Below are positions 51,901 to 59,625 of a stretch of 64,000 nucleotides of DNA, one piece after another. Source of the DNA: an uncultured Sutterella sp. (GTDB lineage Bacteria > Pseudomonadota > Gammaproteobacteria > Burkholderiales > Burkholderiaceae_F); assembly GCA_900545275.1 (NCBI GenBank), contig UQYG01000013.1, positions 1 through 64,000 on the forward strand. Reading direction: 5' to 3'. The position numbers were made by a program, and so were the translations under genes. The notes under the pieces were generated by a model. That model had not been told where the DNA came from. It made no database searches and saw nothing but the letters and a program-made list of their open reading frames with translations. The stretch's first letter is position 1. Each line of letters starts with the position of its first letter.

Positions 51901-52871
51901 GTGCGAGGAAAGTAGAAGATCTGATCGTCAGGTTGCGTCGGGGAGAGGGGGACCGCTTCATGGGAGTCGAAGGCTACGATCTCCCCATGATGAGTCTATG
52001 CGGTTTGAGGCAGGGACTGCCGTCGCTGCTGATCATCGTGCGCGATGATGTTGTAATTCCGGACTTCACTTCGTCCGAAGCCGTAAATGTTTCGGTGGAA
52101 GATCACGGAGAAGGCGGAGCGTACTTGTTCCTGACCGTGACGGACGTGGAGTACGAAGATCTTTTTGGAAAATTCTGCGCCGATCTTCTGTCCGTCATGG
52201 ACGGGGTGACTTCTACCGCCGCGGCTCTGTCGAGGTTGGCCAGGCGCTATGCCGCCTGGCGGTCGTTCTGGCGAAACAAGCACGGGGCCATGTCCGAAAA
52301 TCAGGTTCGAGGTCTTGCCGGAGAGTTGTTGTACTTTAGAAGGTGTTTGGACGACGGTATGTCTCCGACCAAACTGACGGCTGGTTGGCTCGGTCCTGAA
52401 GGCGGCGATCAGGACTTCGTCTTCAAGGATTCCTGGGCGGAAATCAAGACCGTTCGTCAGGCCGCATCCGAGGTGGAAATTTCGTCGCTTGAACAGTTGG
52501 TGAATCCGTCTTCCGTCGAGGAGGACGGCGAAGTCGACGGCCGTCTGGTCGTAATCAGACTGCACGGCGCTCCCTCGGGAGAAAACAGTTTCACTTTGTC
52601 CGAGTTATACGAGGACGTTTTGAAGAGACTCGCCGACTATCCGAGAGAAACGGAACGTTTCATGACGTCGGTGGACCTGACCGGCGCGGACATGCAAAAC
52701 GGTGATCGGGAAACGAAACTTCGGCTGCAGGTCGTCGAGTGGTCGGTTTATCAGGTCAACAAGGAAGGTTTTCCCAGAATCGTACGCGACGACAAACTGC
52801 CGAGCGCCGTCACGAAGTTGCGGTACAAGCTTTCCATACCGGCGTTGGATCCCTGGAAGATTGAGGACTAA
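51897..52871 (+). CDS. DUF4420 PD-(D/E)XK nuclease
   Basis: 324 aa. The central part has LAGELLYFRRC, then GDQDFVFKDSWAEIKTV, giving the D and E-x-K of a PD-(D/E)XK active site, followed by EISSLEQLVNP. This matches the DUF4420 family, predicted nucleases found next to Z1 and AIPR genes. It is the likely cutting subunit of the operon. ATGA overlap with the Z1 gene and 6 bp to the AIPR gene. Confidence 0.82.
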   Translation: MSARKVEDLIVRLRRGEGDRFMGVEGYDLPMMSLCGLRQGLPSLLIIVRDDVVIPDFTSSEAVNVSVEDHGEGGAYLFLTVTDVEYEDLFGKFCADLLSVMDGVTSTAAALSRLARRYAAWRSFWRNKHGAMSENQVRGLAGELLYFRRCLDDGMSPTKLTAGWLGPEGGDQDFVFKDSWAEIKTVRQAASEVEISSLEQLVNPSSVEEDGEVDGRLVVIRLHGAPSGENSFTLSELYEDVLKRLADYPRETERFMTSVDLTGADMQNGDRETKLRLQVVEWSVYQVNKEGFPRIVRDDKLPSAVTKLRYKLSIPALDPWKIED

Positions 52872-52877
52872 GAGAAC

Positions 52878-54956
52878 ATGCAGAACCAGATGAAGGGACT
52901 AGAGAACTTCCGGGAAAAAATTAAGTCGGACGTCGGCATCAACCGCTCCATACAGGGGGAGGGGGCCCGCAAGGCGTTCGTCACGACGATGATCGGCCTC
53001 ATTCCGGACGAGGAGGCGGACAACGTCGAGCCGGTATATTTGGACGAACGCGTAGGAACCCGCAGGGTTGCCGTCGACGGATACGCATACAACAACTCGG
53101 AAAATACGCTTCTGCTCGTCATCGCCGACTGGAACGAATTCGACGAAACGCTGCTTTTGACCAAAACTGATGCGGAAGGCTACCTCAAACGGTTGAGGAA
53201 CTTCTTTCAACTTGCGCGAAAGGGCAAGCTTCAGGATCCCGCAGCCGACATCTTGGAGTGGAGTTCTCCCGAATACGGTCTGGCGGAAACAATCGAGAAG
53301 GAATGCATCGAACGCGTCCGTCTTCTGCTCGTCACGGACCGCCGTCTGTCGGACAAGTTCAAGAAGGTCGGCAGCGAACCGATCGAAGGACTCCCGGTCG
53401 ACGAACAGGTCTGGGGGCTCGAGCGTCTGTACGAACATTTCATGTCGGGCCGCGAACACGAACCCGTCGTATTGGATTTTTCCGACGCACCGATTTCGTT
53501 GACGAGATCGGCGACGGGGGAAGGCTTCAGATCCTTTCTCGGTGTGATGCCGGCCACCAAACTTGCCGCCGTTTATCGGGAGCATGGCGGCCGCCTCTTG
53601 GAAGGAAACGTCCGATCCTTCCTCACGCTGCGTTCGAGCGTCAACAAATCGATCCGGGAGACGATCCTGCGAAGCCCCGAGCGCTTCTTCATCTACAACA
53701 ACGGGATTGCATGCACCGCCAAGGATCTGGTCTTCAACGCGAAGGGGCAGCTGGTACAGGCCACCGACTTCCAGATCATCAACGGCGGTCAGACGACGGC
53801 CTCGCTTGCGCGTGCCGTCCACAGCGACAAGGCGGATCTTTCCGCCATTCAGGTCGCGCTGAAACTGACGGAAATCGACGACAGTTTGCCCGAGGCGGAG
53901 GCAAGCGAGCTGATCCGGAACATTTCCCGTTGGTCGAACAATCAGAACAAGGTGTCCGGCGCCGACTTTTCCGCCAACCATCCCTTCCACGTGCAGATGG
54001 AGAAGTTCGCGGCTCGACTTGTGGCGCCCCCCGCGCCGGGGCAGCTTCGCGGATCCTACTGGTTCTACGAACGCAGCCGCGGGAGTTACCTGCAGAAGCA
54101 GATGTTCATGACGGACGCGGAACAGAAGGCCTTTGCGGCGCATTCCGACAAGAAGCACGTCATCAAGAAGGAAGCGTTCGCACGGGCCAGGCTCCTTTGG
54201 GAGCAGCGCCCCGACATCGTTTCGAAGGGGGCCACCGCACTTTTTGCATACTTCATGCAGGAGATCGACGAGGACTGGGAAAAGTCGAGAGACGCCGGTA
54301 AATACGGGGAAGACTATTTCAAGGAAACCGTCGCTCTGATCATCATGTACGACGATCTGCGCGAACTGGTCAGGGCGCAGAACTGGTACGACAAGGGGTA
54401 TCTTGCCAACATCGTCGCCTACGGCATCTCCGTTTTTTCAAAGCTTTTCCGGGAACAGTTCAAGTCTCCGTTCCGGCACGAACTCGTCTGGAACGTCCAG
54501 TCGCTGCCGAAGGACATGGCGGACGTTCTTTTGCCTGTCTGCCGAAAGGTCAAGGATTGCCTTACGGATCCCTCACGAAAAAAGGAAAACGTTACCGAGT
54601 GGGCGAAGCTGAAGGCGTGTTGGGATAGCGTGCAGGAGAGTTTTGATGGGTATCGCCTGCCTCCGGAGGCGGCGGCCTGGGGGCGTTCGAAGGAAGAGGT
54701 CAAAGAGCGGGCCCGACAAAATCGGATGGACGCCGGGGTGGAAAGCGACGTGGAGTTCATGAAGAAGGCCATGGCTTACGAGCACTGGAAGGACGCGTTG
54801 GACTTCATCAAGGATCACCCGGGCATCGTTACGCCCGGGCAAAGGAATTCCGTTTCAAAGTGTTCGTTCATTCCGCAGGTCGTCCCGACCACTCGCGAAA
54901 TCAAGGTCGCCTTCAAGGCGTTGGATGAACTGCGAAGCGAAGGGTTCCGATTCTGA
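52878..54956 (+). CDS. AIPR-family abortive infection protein
   Basis: 692 aa. Contains the AIPR (abortive infection phage resistance) core: LEGNVRSFLTLRSSVNKSI, FFIYNNGIACTAKDL (about 270), IINGGQTTASLARAV (about 300) and SRWSNNQNKVSGADFSANHP (about 355). The N-terminal 150 residues resemble a nuclease-like domain with RRVAVDGYAYNNSENTLLLV but I cannot assign catalytic residues safely. It ends the operon. AIPR proteins act in phage defence, in several cases with restriction genes. No clear T-tailed terminator follows; a CGGGG/CCCCG hairpin lies at about 55015-55032. Confidence 0.85.
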   Translation: MQNQMKGLENFREKIKSDVGINRSIQGEGARKAFVTTMIGLIPDEEADNVEPVYLDERVGTRRVAVDGYAYNNSENTLLLVIADWNEFDETLLLTKTDAEGYLKRLRNFFQLARKGKLQDPAADILEWSSPEYGLAETIEKECIERVRLLLVTDRRLSDKFKKVGSEPIEGLPVDEQVWGLERLYEHFMSGREHEPVVLDFSDAPISLTRSATGEGFRSFLGVMPATKLAAVYREHGGRLLEGNVRSFLTLRSSVNKSIRETILRSPERFFIYNNGIACTAKDLVFNAKGQLVQATDFQIINGGQTTASLARAVHSDKADLSAIQVALKLTEIDDSLPEAEASELIRNISRWSNNQNKVSGADFSANHPFHVQMEKFAARLVAPPAPGQLRGSYWFYERSRGSYLQKQMFMTDAEQKAFAAHSDKKHVIKKEAFARARLLWEQRPDIVSKGATALFAYFMQEIDEDWEKSRDAGKYGEDYFKETVALIIMYDDLRELVRAQNWYDKGYLANIVAYGISVFSKLFREQFKSPFRHELVWNVQSLPKDMADVLLPVCRKVKDCLTDPSRKKENVTEWAKLKACWDSVQESFDGYRLPPEAAAWGRSKEEVKERARQNRMDAGVESDVEFMKKAMAYEHWKDALDFIKDHPGIVTPGQRNSVSKCSFIPQVVPTTREIKVAFKALDELRSEGFRF

Positions 54957-55157
54957 GGCGGTGCAAAACTGCGTACGCATTTGACTTCCCCTTCAAGGCT
55001 GCCGTCCGGGGAGGTTTCCCCGAACGTTCGCCGTTTTGCGCGGGATTCCGTTCCGACAAACCGTCCCGTCGTCTCGACGTTGCGCGTTCGGTGCGGCGTG
55101 CAGCAATCGTCCGGAAGTTTGTCTGCCGGGGGCTGCTAGCCGAGGAGGCCGCGGGTG

Positions 55158-56267
55158 TCAGCGTTTTGGGGCGAAGCTCCCGGCGGGGAAAATGCCGACG
55201 GAGGGTTCGACACTTTCGTAGCTCTTCCGCTCAAACGTCTTCAGCAGGGCCTCGAGAATGACTCGGGCTCCGTCGCAGGGGACAGCCATGCCGATTTGTC
55301 TTCGAACGCTTTCCTTCGGACCGAAAAACACGAAGTCGTCCGGAAAGGTCTGCAGACGGGCCCGTTCCCGATTCGTCAGAGCACGGTTTTCCGACCAGTG
55401 GTAGACGTGCGTGCCTCCCCCGCCGGATCCGGTGACGGTGTAGGCGGGCTTCTTTGAATCAAGGCGCCGATAGATCTGCGAAAGCCGGGCTCCCTTGACG
55501 TTGAGCCGCAGACGTTCGGGGATGCGTCCGGCATCCTGCGCCTGCCAGATGTTTTCGCCTTCTCTGATGAGAGCCAGGCGTTCCGAAACGACGCGAGACT
55601 GTCGGGTCGGTTCCTGGTTGGGAGCCGATTCCGGAATGTCGGCCAACGCTTCCGCGCTGGTCTTCGTGATCCCGGACGGTTTGGGAACGTTGAAGGTCAA
55701 GCCGAGGTCGCCTCTGATGCCGATCAAAATGTAGCGGTGCCGTGTCTGGGGAACGCCGTAGTCCTCGAAACGGTAGAGATGGGCCGTTATGCGGTAGCCG
55801 AAAGGGCCCGCATGGTTCAGCGCTTCGAGGATGACGTCGAAGGCTTTTCCGCTGTTGGCGGAACTTAAACCGGAAACATTTTCGGCGAAGAAGAAGAGAG
55901 GGTTGGCGCGTTTGATGTACTCGACGCCGTACGAATAGAGTCCCCCGAAGCGGCCGTGCAGACCTTTGGATTCGCCGACAAGCGAAAAGTCGTTGCAGGG
56001 GAAGCCGAAGAGGAATCCATCCACTACGGGGAGCCGGCTGATGTCCAATTTTCTGACGTCGGCGCAAATGGACAGGGCGTCGGGTTCGTCCCGCAGGACG
56101 TTGTGCTTGTATGTCTGGCAGGTATCGGGGTCGTAATCCGTGGCCCACACGTGCCGAAAGGAAAAATGCTCGCTTCGGGTCCGCTTGAGGGCGATTCCTA
56201 TCCCTCCCGGGCCGGAAAACATTTCGCCGACTGTCAGGGGAATGCCGGGGACGAGCTCGGGGATCAC
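55158..56267 (-). CDS. DNA (cytosine-5) methyltransferase 3
   Basis: 369 aa from GTG 56267 (minus), which has GGAGG 6 nt upstream; a longer in-frame extension lacks a ribosome site. Motif I MFSGPGGIGIAL, motif IV with catalytic cysteine GFPCNDFSLVGES (FPCND instead of PPCQ), motif VI FFAENVSG, VIII QTRHRYILIGIR, IX KPAYTVTGSGGGG and a divergent motif X RRQIGMAVPCDGARVIL. Divergent from vsr, the usual mismatch-repair companion of C5 methyltransferases. No matching endonuclease gene is seen beside it, unless the HNH or DUF4420 enzyme serves. Confidence 0.88.
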   Translation of the reverse strand: MIPELVPGIPLTVGEMFSGPGGIGIALKRTRSEHFSFRHVWATDYDPDTCQTYKHNVLRDEPDALSICADVRKLDISRLPVVDGFLFGFPCNDFSLVGESKGLHGRFGGLYSYGVEYIKRANPLFFFAENVSGLSSANSGKAFDVILEALNHAGPFGYRITAHLYRFEDYGVPQTRHRYILIGIRGDLGLTFNVPKPSGITKTSAEALADIPESAPNQEPTRQSRVVSERLALIREGENIWQAQDAGRIPERLRLNVKGARLSQIYRRLDSKKPAYTVTGSGGGGTHVYHWSENRALTNRERARLQTFPDDFVFFGPKESVRRQIGMAVPCDGARVILEALLKTFERKSYESVEPSVGIFPAGSFAPKR

Positions 56268-56577
56268 TGTTTTTCCTCCATCTTTTGTTGTTTGTTTCGG
56301 GTTTCGATCATCCGCCGGGCGGGTCCCTTTTAGAAAGTGCCTGGGAAAGCAGAGAGGCAACCCGGATCCGGATTGTATGGACCCAAGGCACCTTCCTGCA
56401 TCGCAGGGAATCATACACGAGTTGGAAAATTCATACGGAGAGTTCCCGACGGAAGGCAACCGAATTCGAGCCCGATGCCCGCAAACTGTTTGTGCTTGTC
56501 GGGGAGGTATCTTTCCGACTTTTTCGTGTCCGCCTCATCCCTCCGCTAAAATATCGACTTCAACCGACGGTGATACG

Positions 56578-57078
56578 ATGGACGTCTTCTCAACCGAAAA
56601 ACGCAGCGACATCATGTCGAAAATTCACTCGGGAGACACGAAGCCCGAGATGATCGTCCGTCGTCTGCTTTTCGCCATGGGGTTTCGCTACCGTCTGCAC
56701 GACAGGAAACTCCCGGGCGTGCCCGACCTGGTTTTGCGTAAATACAAAACCGCGGTGTTCGTACACGGCTGTTTCTGGCATGCACACGACGGGTGTCCCC
56801 GCGCGACCGTTCCCAAGTCGAACGAAACGTTCTGGCGCGACAAGCTCGCAAGGAACAAGGCGAGGGATGAAGCCGTGCGCAGGGAGCTCCTCGGCGCGGG
56901 TTGGCGCGTTCTTACGGTCTGGGAGTGTGCGTGCGGCAAGAAGACGTTGGCTCTGCTTGCCAAAAACGCGGCGGATTTCCTTCGCGACGCGGACCGAACG
57001 TCCTTCGAAATCGACGGACGGCTTCTGCGGGAACAATTTCAACTAAATTCACAAAACAATGCCTCAGAAAAGCATTGA
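56578..57078 (+). CDS. vsr: very short patch repair endonuclease
   Basis: 166 aa from ATG 56578 (MDVFSTEKRSDIMSKIHSGD). Vsr nicks 5' of the T in T:G mismatches that arise when 5-methylcytosine deaminates. Catalytic aspartate D50 in KLPGVPDLVL; zinc and catalytic residues in VFVHGCFWHAHDGCP (C65, H68, H70, C73) and a later cysteine in WECACG. These positions agree closely with E. coli Vsr. It is slightly longer than usual, with a C-terminal tail of about 25 residues. It repairs damage caused by the three C5 methyltransferases in this island. Confidence 0.93.
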   Translation: MDVFSTEKRSDIMSKIHSGDTKPEMIVRRLLFAMGFRYRLHDRKLPGVPDLVLRKYKTAVFVHGCFWHAHDGCPRATVPKSNETFWRDKLARNKARDEAVRRELLGAGWRVLTVWECACGKKTLALLAKNAADFLRDADRTSFEIDGRLLREQFQLNSQNNASEKH

Positions 57079-57255
57079 CCCCTTCGCCGAGATCGCGGCG
57101 CGCCTTTGGCGATGGCATCGAGATCGTTTTCGTATCGCAACGGGATTTTCCGGCGCAGACCTATGGGGCGGCCGAAAGGTCGTCAGAATCTGACTCGGCA
57201 CATTAAGCCTTTCTTGCTGTGGCCGCTGCGCGAAGTTCCTCCGTTACGAATTCGG

Positions 57256-57828
57256 TCATGCCAGTCCCTGGGTAACGGTCAGCAGGTCATCCTCTTCAGC
57301 CAATTTTTGCAGGATGGCATCGGCTTCCGCTTTTGTCTTCCCGTTCTTCATCAGGAGAGACAACGGCTGTATGGGATAAGACGAACCCTGCGGATTTTCC
57401 CATTCCGGGCAATTGATCGGATTTTGCAACCGCTCAACAAGCTCCCGGCGGTTCATCCTGCCGTATTCGGAAAATACTTTATCGAGGATATTTTGGTCGG
57501 CCAAGGACAGTTCATCAAACGTGTCCAAAGGGTCGTCTTGATTGACCCTGACGTCGGTGTTCAGAGCCAAATCGTAACGGCCGGGATTTTTAATCCAAGA
57601 ATTCCAGTACGGCTCTTGCCCGCCAATGAAGCAGTCATAGACGGCGGAAAGAACGGGGCCCATGGGCATGGACACCATTTTGTCGCCCGTCAGCCGTTCG
57701 CCATGATCCAACAGGAACTGCTTTTCCGCCAGATACATGAGCTTCATGAGCTTGAGACATGACATTTTGCCTCCTCTCTTCCAGAGAAGGTAGGCCGCGA
57801 CCTGCGCGGCTTTTCTGATATCGAACAT
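57256..57828 (-). CDS. Panacea-domain (DUF4065) protein, SocA-like antitoxin
   Basis: 190 aa from ATG 57828 (minus), AGGTGAGAT upstream. The Panacea domain includes MFDIRKAAQVAAYLLWKRGG, LKLMKLMYLAEKQFLLDHGE, TGDKMVSMPMGPVLSAVYDC and FDELSLADQNILDKVFSEYG. Panacea proteins are antitoxins paired with many unrelated toxins; SocA and phage GepA belong here. No obvious toxin lies beside it. The GIY-YIG-like gene upstream on the same strand is the only candidate partner, but a 197-bp gap and the repeat at 58058 separate them. Confidence 0.8.
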   Translation of the reverse strand: MFDIRKAAQVAAYLLWKRGGKMSCLKLMKLMYLAEKQFLLDHGERLTGDKMVSMPMGPVLSAVYDCFIGGQEPYWNSWIKNPGRYDLALNTDVRVNQDDPLDTFDELSLADQNILDKVFSEYGRMNRRELVERLQNPINCPEWENPQGSSYPIQPLSLLMKNGKTKAEADAILQKLAEEDDLLTVTQGLA

Positions 57829-58025
57829 AATCTCACCTGTCGAGAGGAAGCATTCTATCGGCAATGGTAACGAAGGACAACGATCGAGGATCCGTTTTTG
57901 TGTGGGGCTCAACGTTTTGTACGTGACGCTTGACCGTGATTCAAGCGGAAGGAATGGCACGTCCGTCAAGTCCGCGTACGATTCAAAGGCTGGCGCAGAC
58001 CTCAGATTGGCGGTCGGCCGCGTCA

Positions 58026-59105
58026 TCAAGGCAAATACCCGGTGTCGAGCGCGAAGTTCGCCAACCGGTTGTGTTCGTCCGTCGTGGGCGACGACCACCG
58101 CATCGCTGCGATGGCCGCCAGGGCCGCAGCCCGCGAGAAGGCGGGGTCGAGGAGCAGGTCGGGGAGCACGTCGAGCGGCAGCGTGACCTTCGAAAAGCCC
58201 TTGGCGAGCGCCTGACTCACTTCGCGCTCCGCATCCTCGCGCAACGCGAACGGGCTCGGGTAGATCACCTTCTTGTGTGTGGGCGAAAAGGGTCGGTCCG
58301 TCTGCACGACGTCCCATTCGACCGAGAGCCACGTGTACTCGTTTTCAAACTCCTCTTTCGTCTTCCCGTTCAAAAGAACTTTGGTCGCCACCGTGACAGA
58401 GGCTACGGGAAAGGTCGGCAGTTGCCGAAGAAAGCCCGCCACAAAGAGCGTGTGCACACCGAAGATCAAACGCAAAGCCGGCTGAAAGGAGGTGAGGTTT
58501 TGCCGATAGCCGAGCGTCACGCGATAAAAGACGCCGGCAAGCTCTTCGGCCGGGAGGACGGTGCGGAGGTAGCCGCCCGCGATGCGAATGATGTCGACCG
58601 CCTTCGGGAGGCGCTTGAATTGCAGCCAGTCCGCACGGTGCGAGTCGCCCGCACCTTGGGCGAGTTGCTTCATCTGCGTCTGGAAGGGAATCTCCGTCTT
58701 GAAGCGCTCGAGAAAGGCGTCCTGTTGGTGCGGGGGCACGACTTCGTCGAAGGTGAGAGGATCGGGCTCGACGGTCTTCGGCGCGCGGTTCGCGAGTCGA
58801 AAGCCCAAGGCTTCCGCCCGGAAGATCATCTCGTCTTCGACTTCGTCGAGGTCTTCCGGAGCGCAGGGCTTGAAGGCGAGAAAGTCGATCACGTGTCCGT
58901 GTGAGCGATGTGCGAGGAAACGGTTCGGAATGTTCTTGCTCTGTCCGATGTAGAGGATGTCGTCCGCACGAAACTGCAGATAGCAGCCCGACATTTTGTT
59001 CGAGAGGGAGCGGTAGGGAGTGAGAATGCTTTGCTTCCCTTCACAGCGGATGATGTGGGTAAATCCGATCCGTTTGGCGGCAATTTTGGCTTCTTCGTAA
59101 TTCAT
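58026..59105 (-). CDS. GIY-YIG-like protein carrying the att-like repeat at its 3' end
   Basis: 359 aa. Residues about 35-110 resemble a GIY-YIG nuclease core: YLQFRADDILYIGQSKNIPN, RFLAHRSHGH and an acidic LDEVEDEMI helix. The first tyrosine pair is altered (YLQ/LYIG), so activity is uncertain. The rest (residues 120-340) is unknown. The last 20 codons, SPTTDEHNRLANFALDTGYL and P, contain the 37-bp repeat, and a matching reading occurs at 43230-43297. So the 3' end of this gene is probably the chromosomal or element attachment site. Confidence 0.6.
   Translation of the reverse strand: MNYEEAKIAAKRIGFTHIIRCEGKQSILTPYRSLSNKMSGCYLQFRADDILYIGQSKNIPNRFLAHRSHGHVIDFLAFKPCAPEDLDEVEDEMIFRAEALGFRLANRAPKTVEPDPLTFDEVVPPHQQDAFLERFKTEIPFQTQMKQLAQGAGDSHRADWLQFKRLPKAVDIIRIAGGYLRTVLPAEELAGVFYRVTLGYRQNLTSFQPALRLIFGVHTLFVAGFLRQLPTFPVASVTVATKVLLNGKTKEEFENEYTWLSVEWDVVQTDRPFSPTHKKVIYPSPFALREDAEREVSQALAKGFSKVTLPLDVLPDLLLDPAFSRAAALAAIAAMRWSSPTTDEHNRLANFALDTGYLP
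58058..58094. repeat. 37-bp direct repeat, right copy (candidate att site)
   Basis: Matches 43261-43297 at 35 of 37 bases, same orientation, about 14.8 kb apart. It lies in the 3' end of the GIY-YIG-like gene, a typical place for site-specific integration. The defence genes lie between the two copies. Confidence 0.65.
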
Positions 59106-59166
59106 CGTATTTTTGCGTAGTGGAATCTGTCTAACGTATTGGTGTGAATTCTGTTTTTGCTTGCGC

Positions 59167-59196
59167 TTGGTTTGGATTTCTATCTTTGTGTATAAT
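59167..59196 (+). promoter_or_regulatory. sigma70 promoter of the 118-aa gene
   Basis: TTGGTT (59167-59172), 18-bp spacer, perfect TATAAT (59191-59196) with TGTG before it. Confidence 0.65.
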
Positions 59197-59230
59197 TTAG
59201 TCTGTTAATTAAACAACAAAGGATGCCAAA

Positions 59231-59587
59231 ATGAGGGGACAGCTTCTATTGGTCTGGATGCGTGAGGAAAAAGAAGATCACGTCATTTATTGGCAGGTCG
59301 ATATCTTCAAATGGGACTGTTTTTGGATCGCATATGTCTTGTATTCTCTCTTTAATGTTGTCAGCGGAGCATGGATCCTTCGTAAGCTTGGTCTTCTAAA
59401 AAAGAAGGCGCTTATTGAGGATTGGATGCGAAAATATCCTAAGCTCTGGGCTTCTCCGTTGATTATCCCTAGGGAGATTGACAAACATTTCGACTACGAA
59501 AAGATGATGCGTCTTCGATTTAAATGTAGGGATTGGGATAGTTTCCCGGCCTGGATGGGATACGGGATTGGTCCTTTCACAATTTGA
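59231..59587 (+). CDS. 118-aa membrane-associated protein, convergent with traG
   Basis: Starts at ATG 59231 after AAAGGA. One clear hydrophobic span (FWIAYVLYSLFNVVSGAWIL) at about residues 31-50; the remainder is basic and aromatic (RKYPKLWASPLIIPREIDKH). AT-richer than most neighbours, with a consensus-like promoter and a terminator of its own. No family recognised. Placed tail to tail with traG, whose C-terminal domain has the same base composition. In F-type systems a small inner-membrane protein next to TraG (TraS) prevents mating between like donors, so this is a candidate exclusion protein, by position only. Confidence 0.65.
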   Translation: MRGQLLLVWMREEKEDHVIYWQVDIFKWDCFWIAYVLYSLFNVVSGAWILRKLGLLKKKALIEDWMRKYPKLWASPLIIPREIDKHFDYEKMMRLRFKCRDWDSFPAWMGYGIGPFTI

Positions 59588-59598
59588 GCAAATTTGAG

Positions 59599-59623
59599 AG
59601 AGGGAGCGAAAGCTCCCTCTTTT
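59599..59623 (+). terminator. terminator between the 118-aa gene and traG
   Basis: AGAGGGAGC-GAAA-GCTCCCTCT, 9-bp stem with a GAAA tetraloop, followed by TTT. It ends the plus-strand gene and lies just after the traG stop. Confidence 0.8.
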
Positions 59624-59625
59624 CG

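Noticed and set aside
57059..57193. 44-codon ORF overlapping the end of vsr (MPQKSIDPFAEIAARLWRWH at its start)
   Set aside because: No ribosome site and no family. The overlap with vsr explains part of the open frame. It could be a relic.
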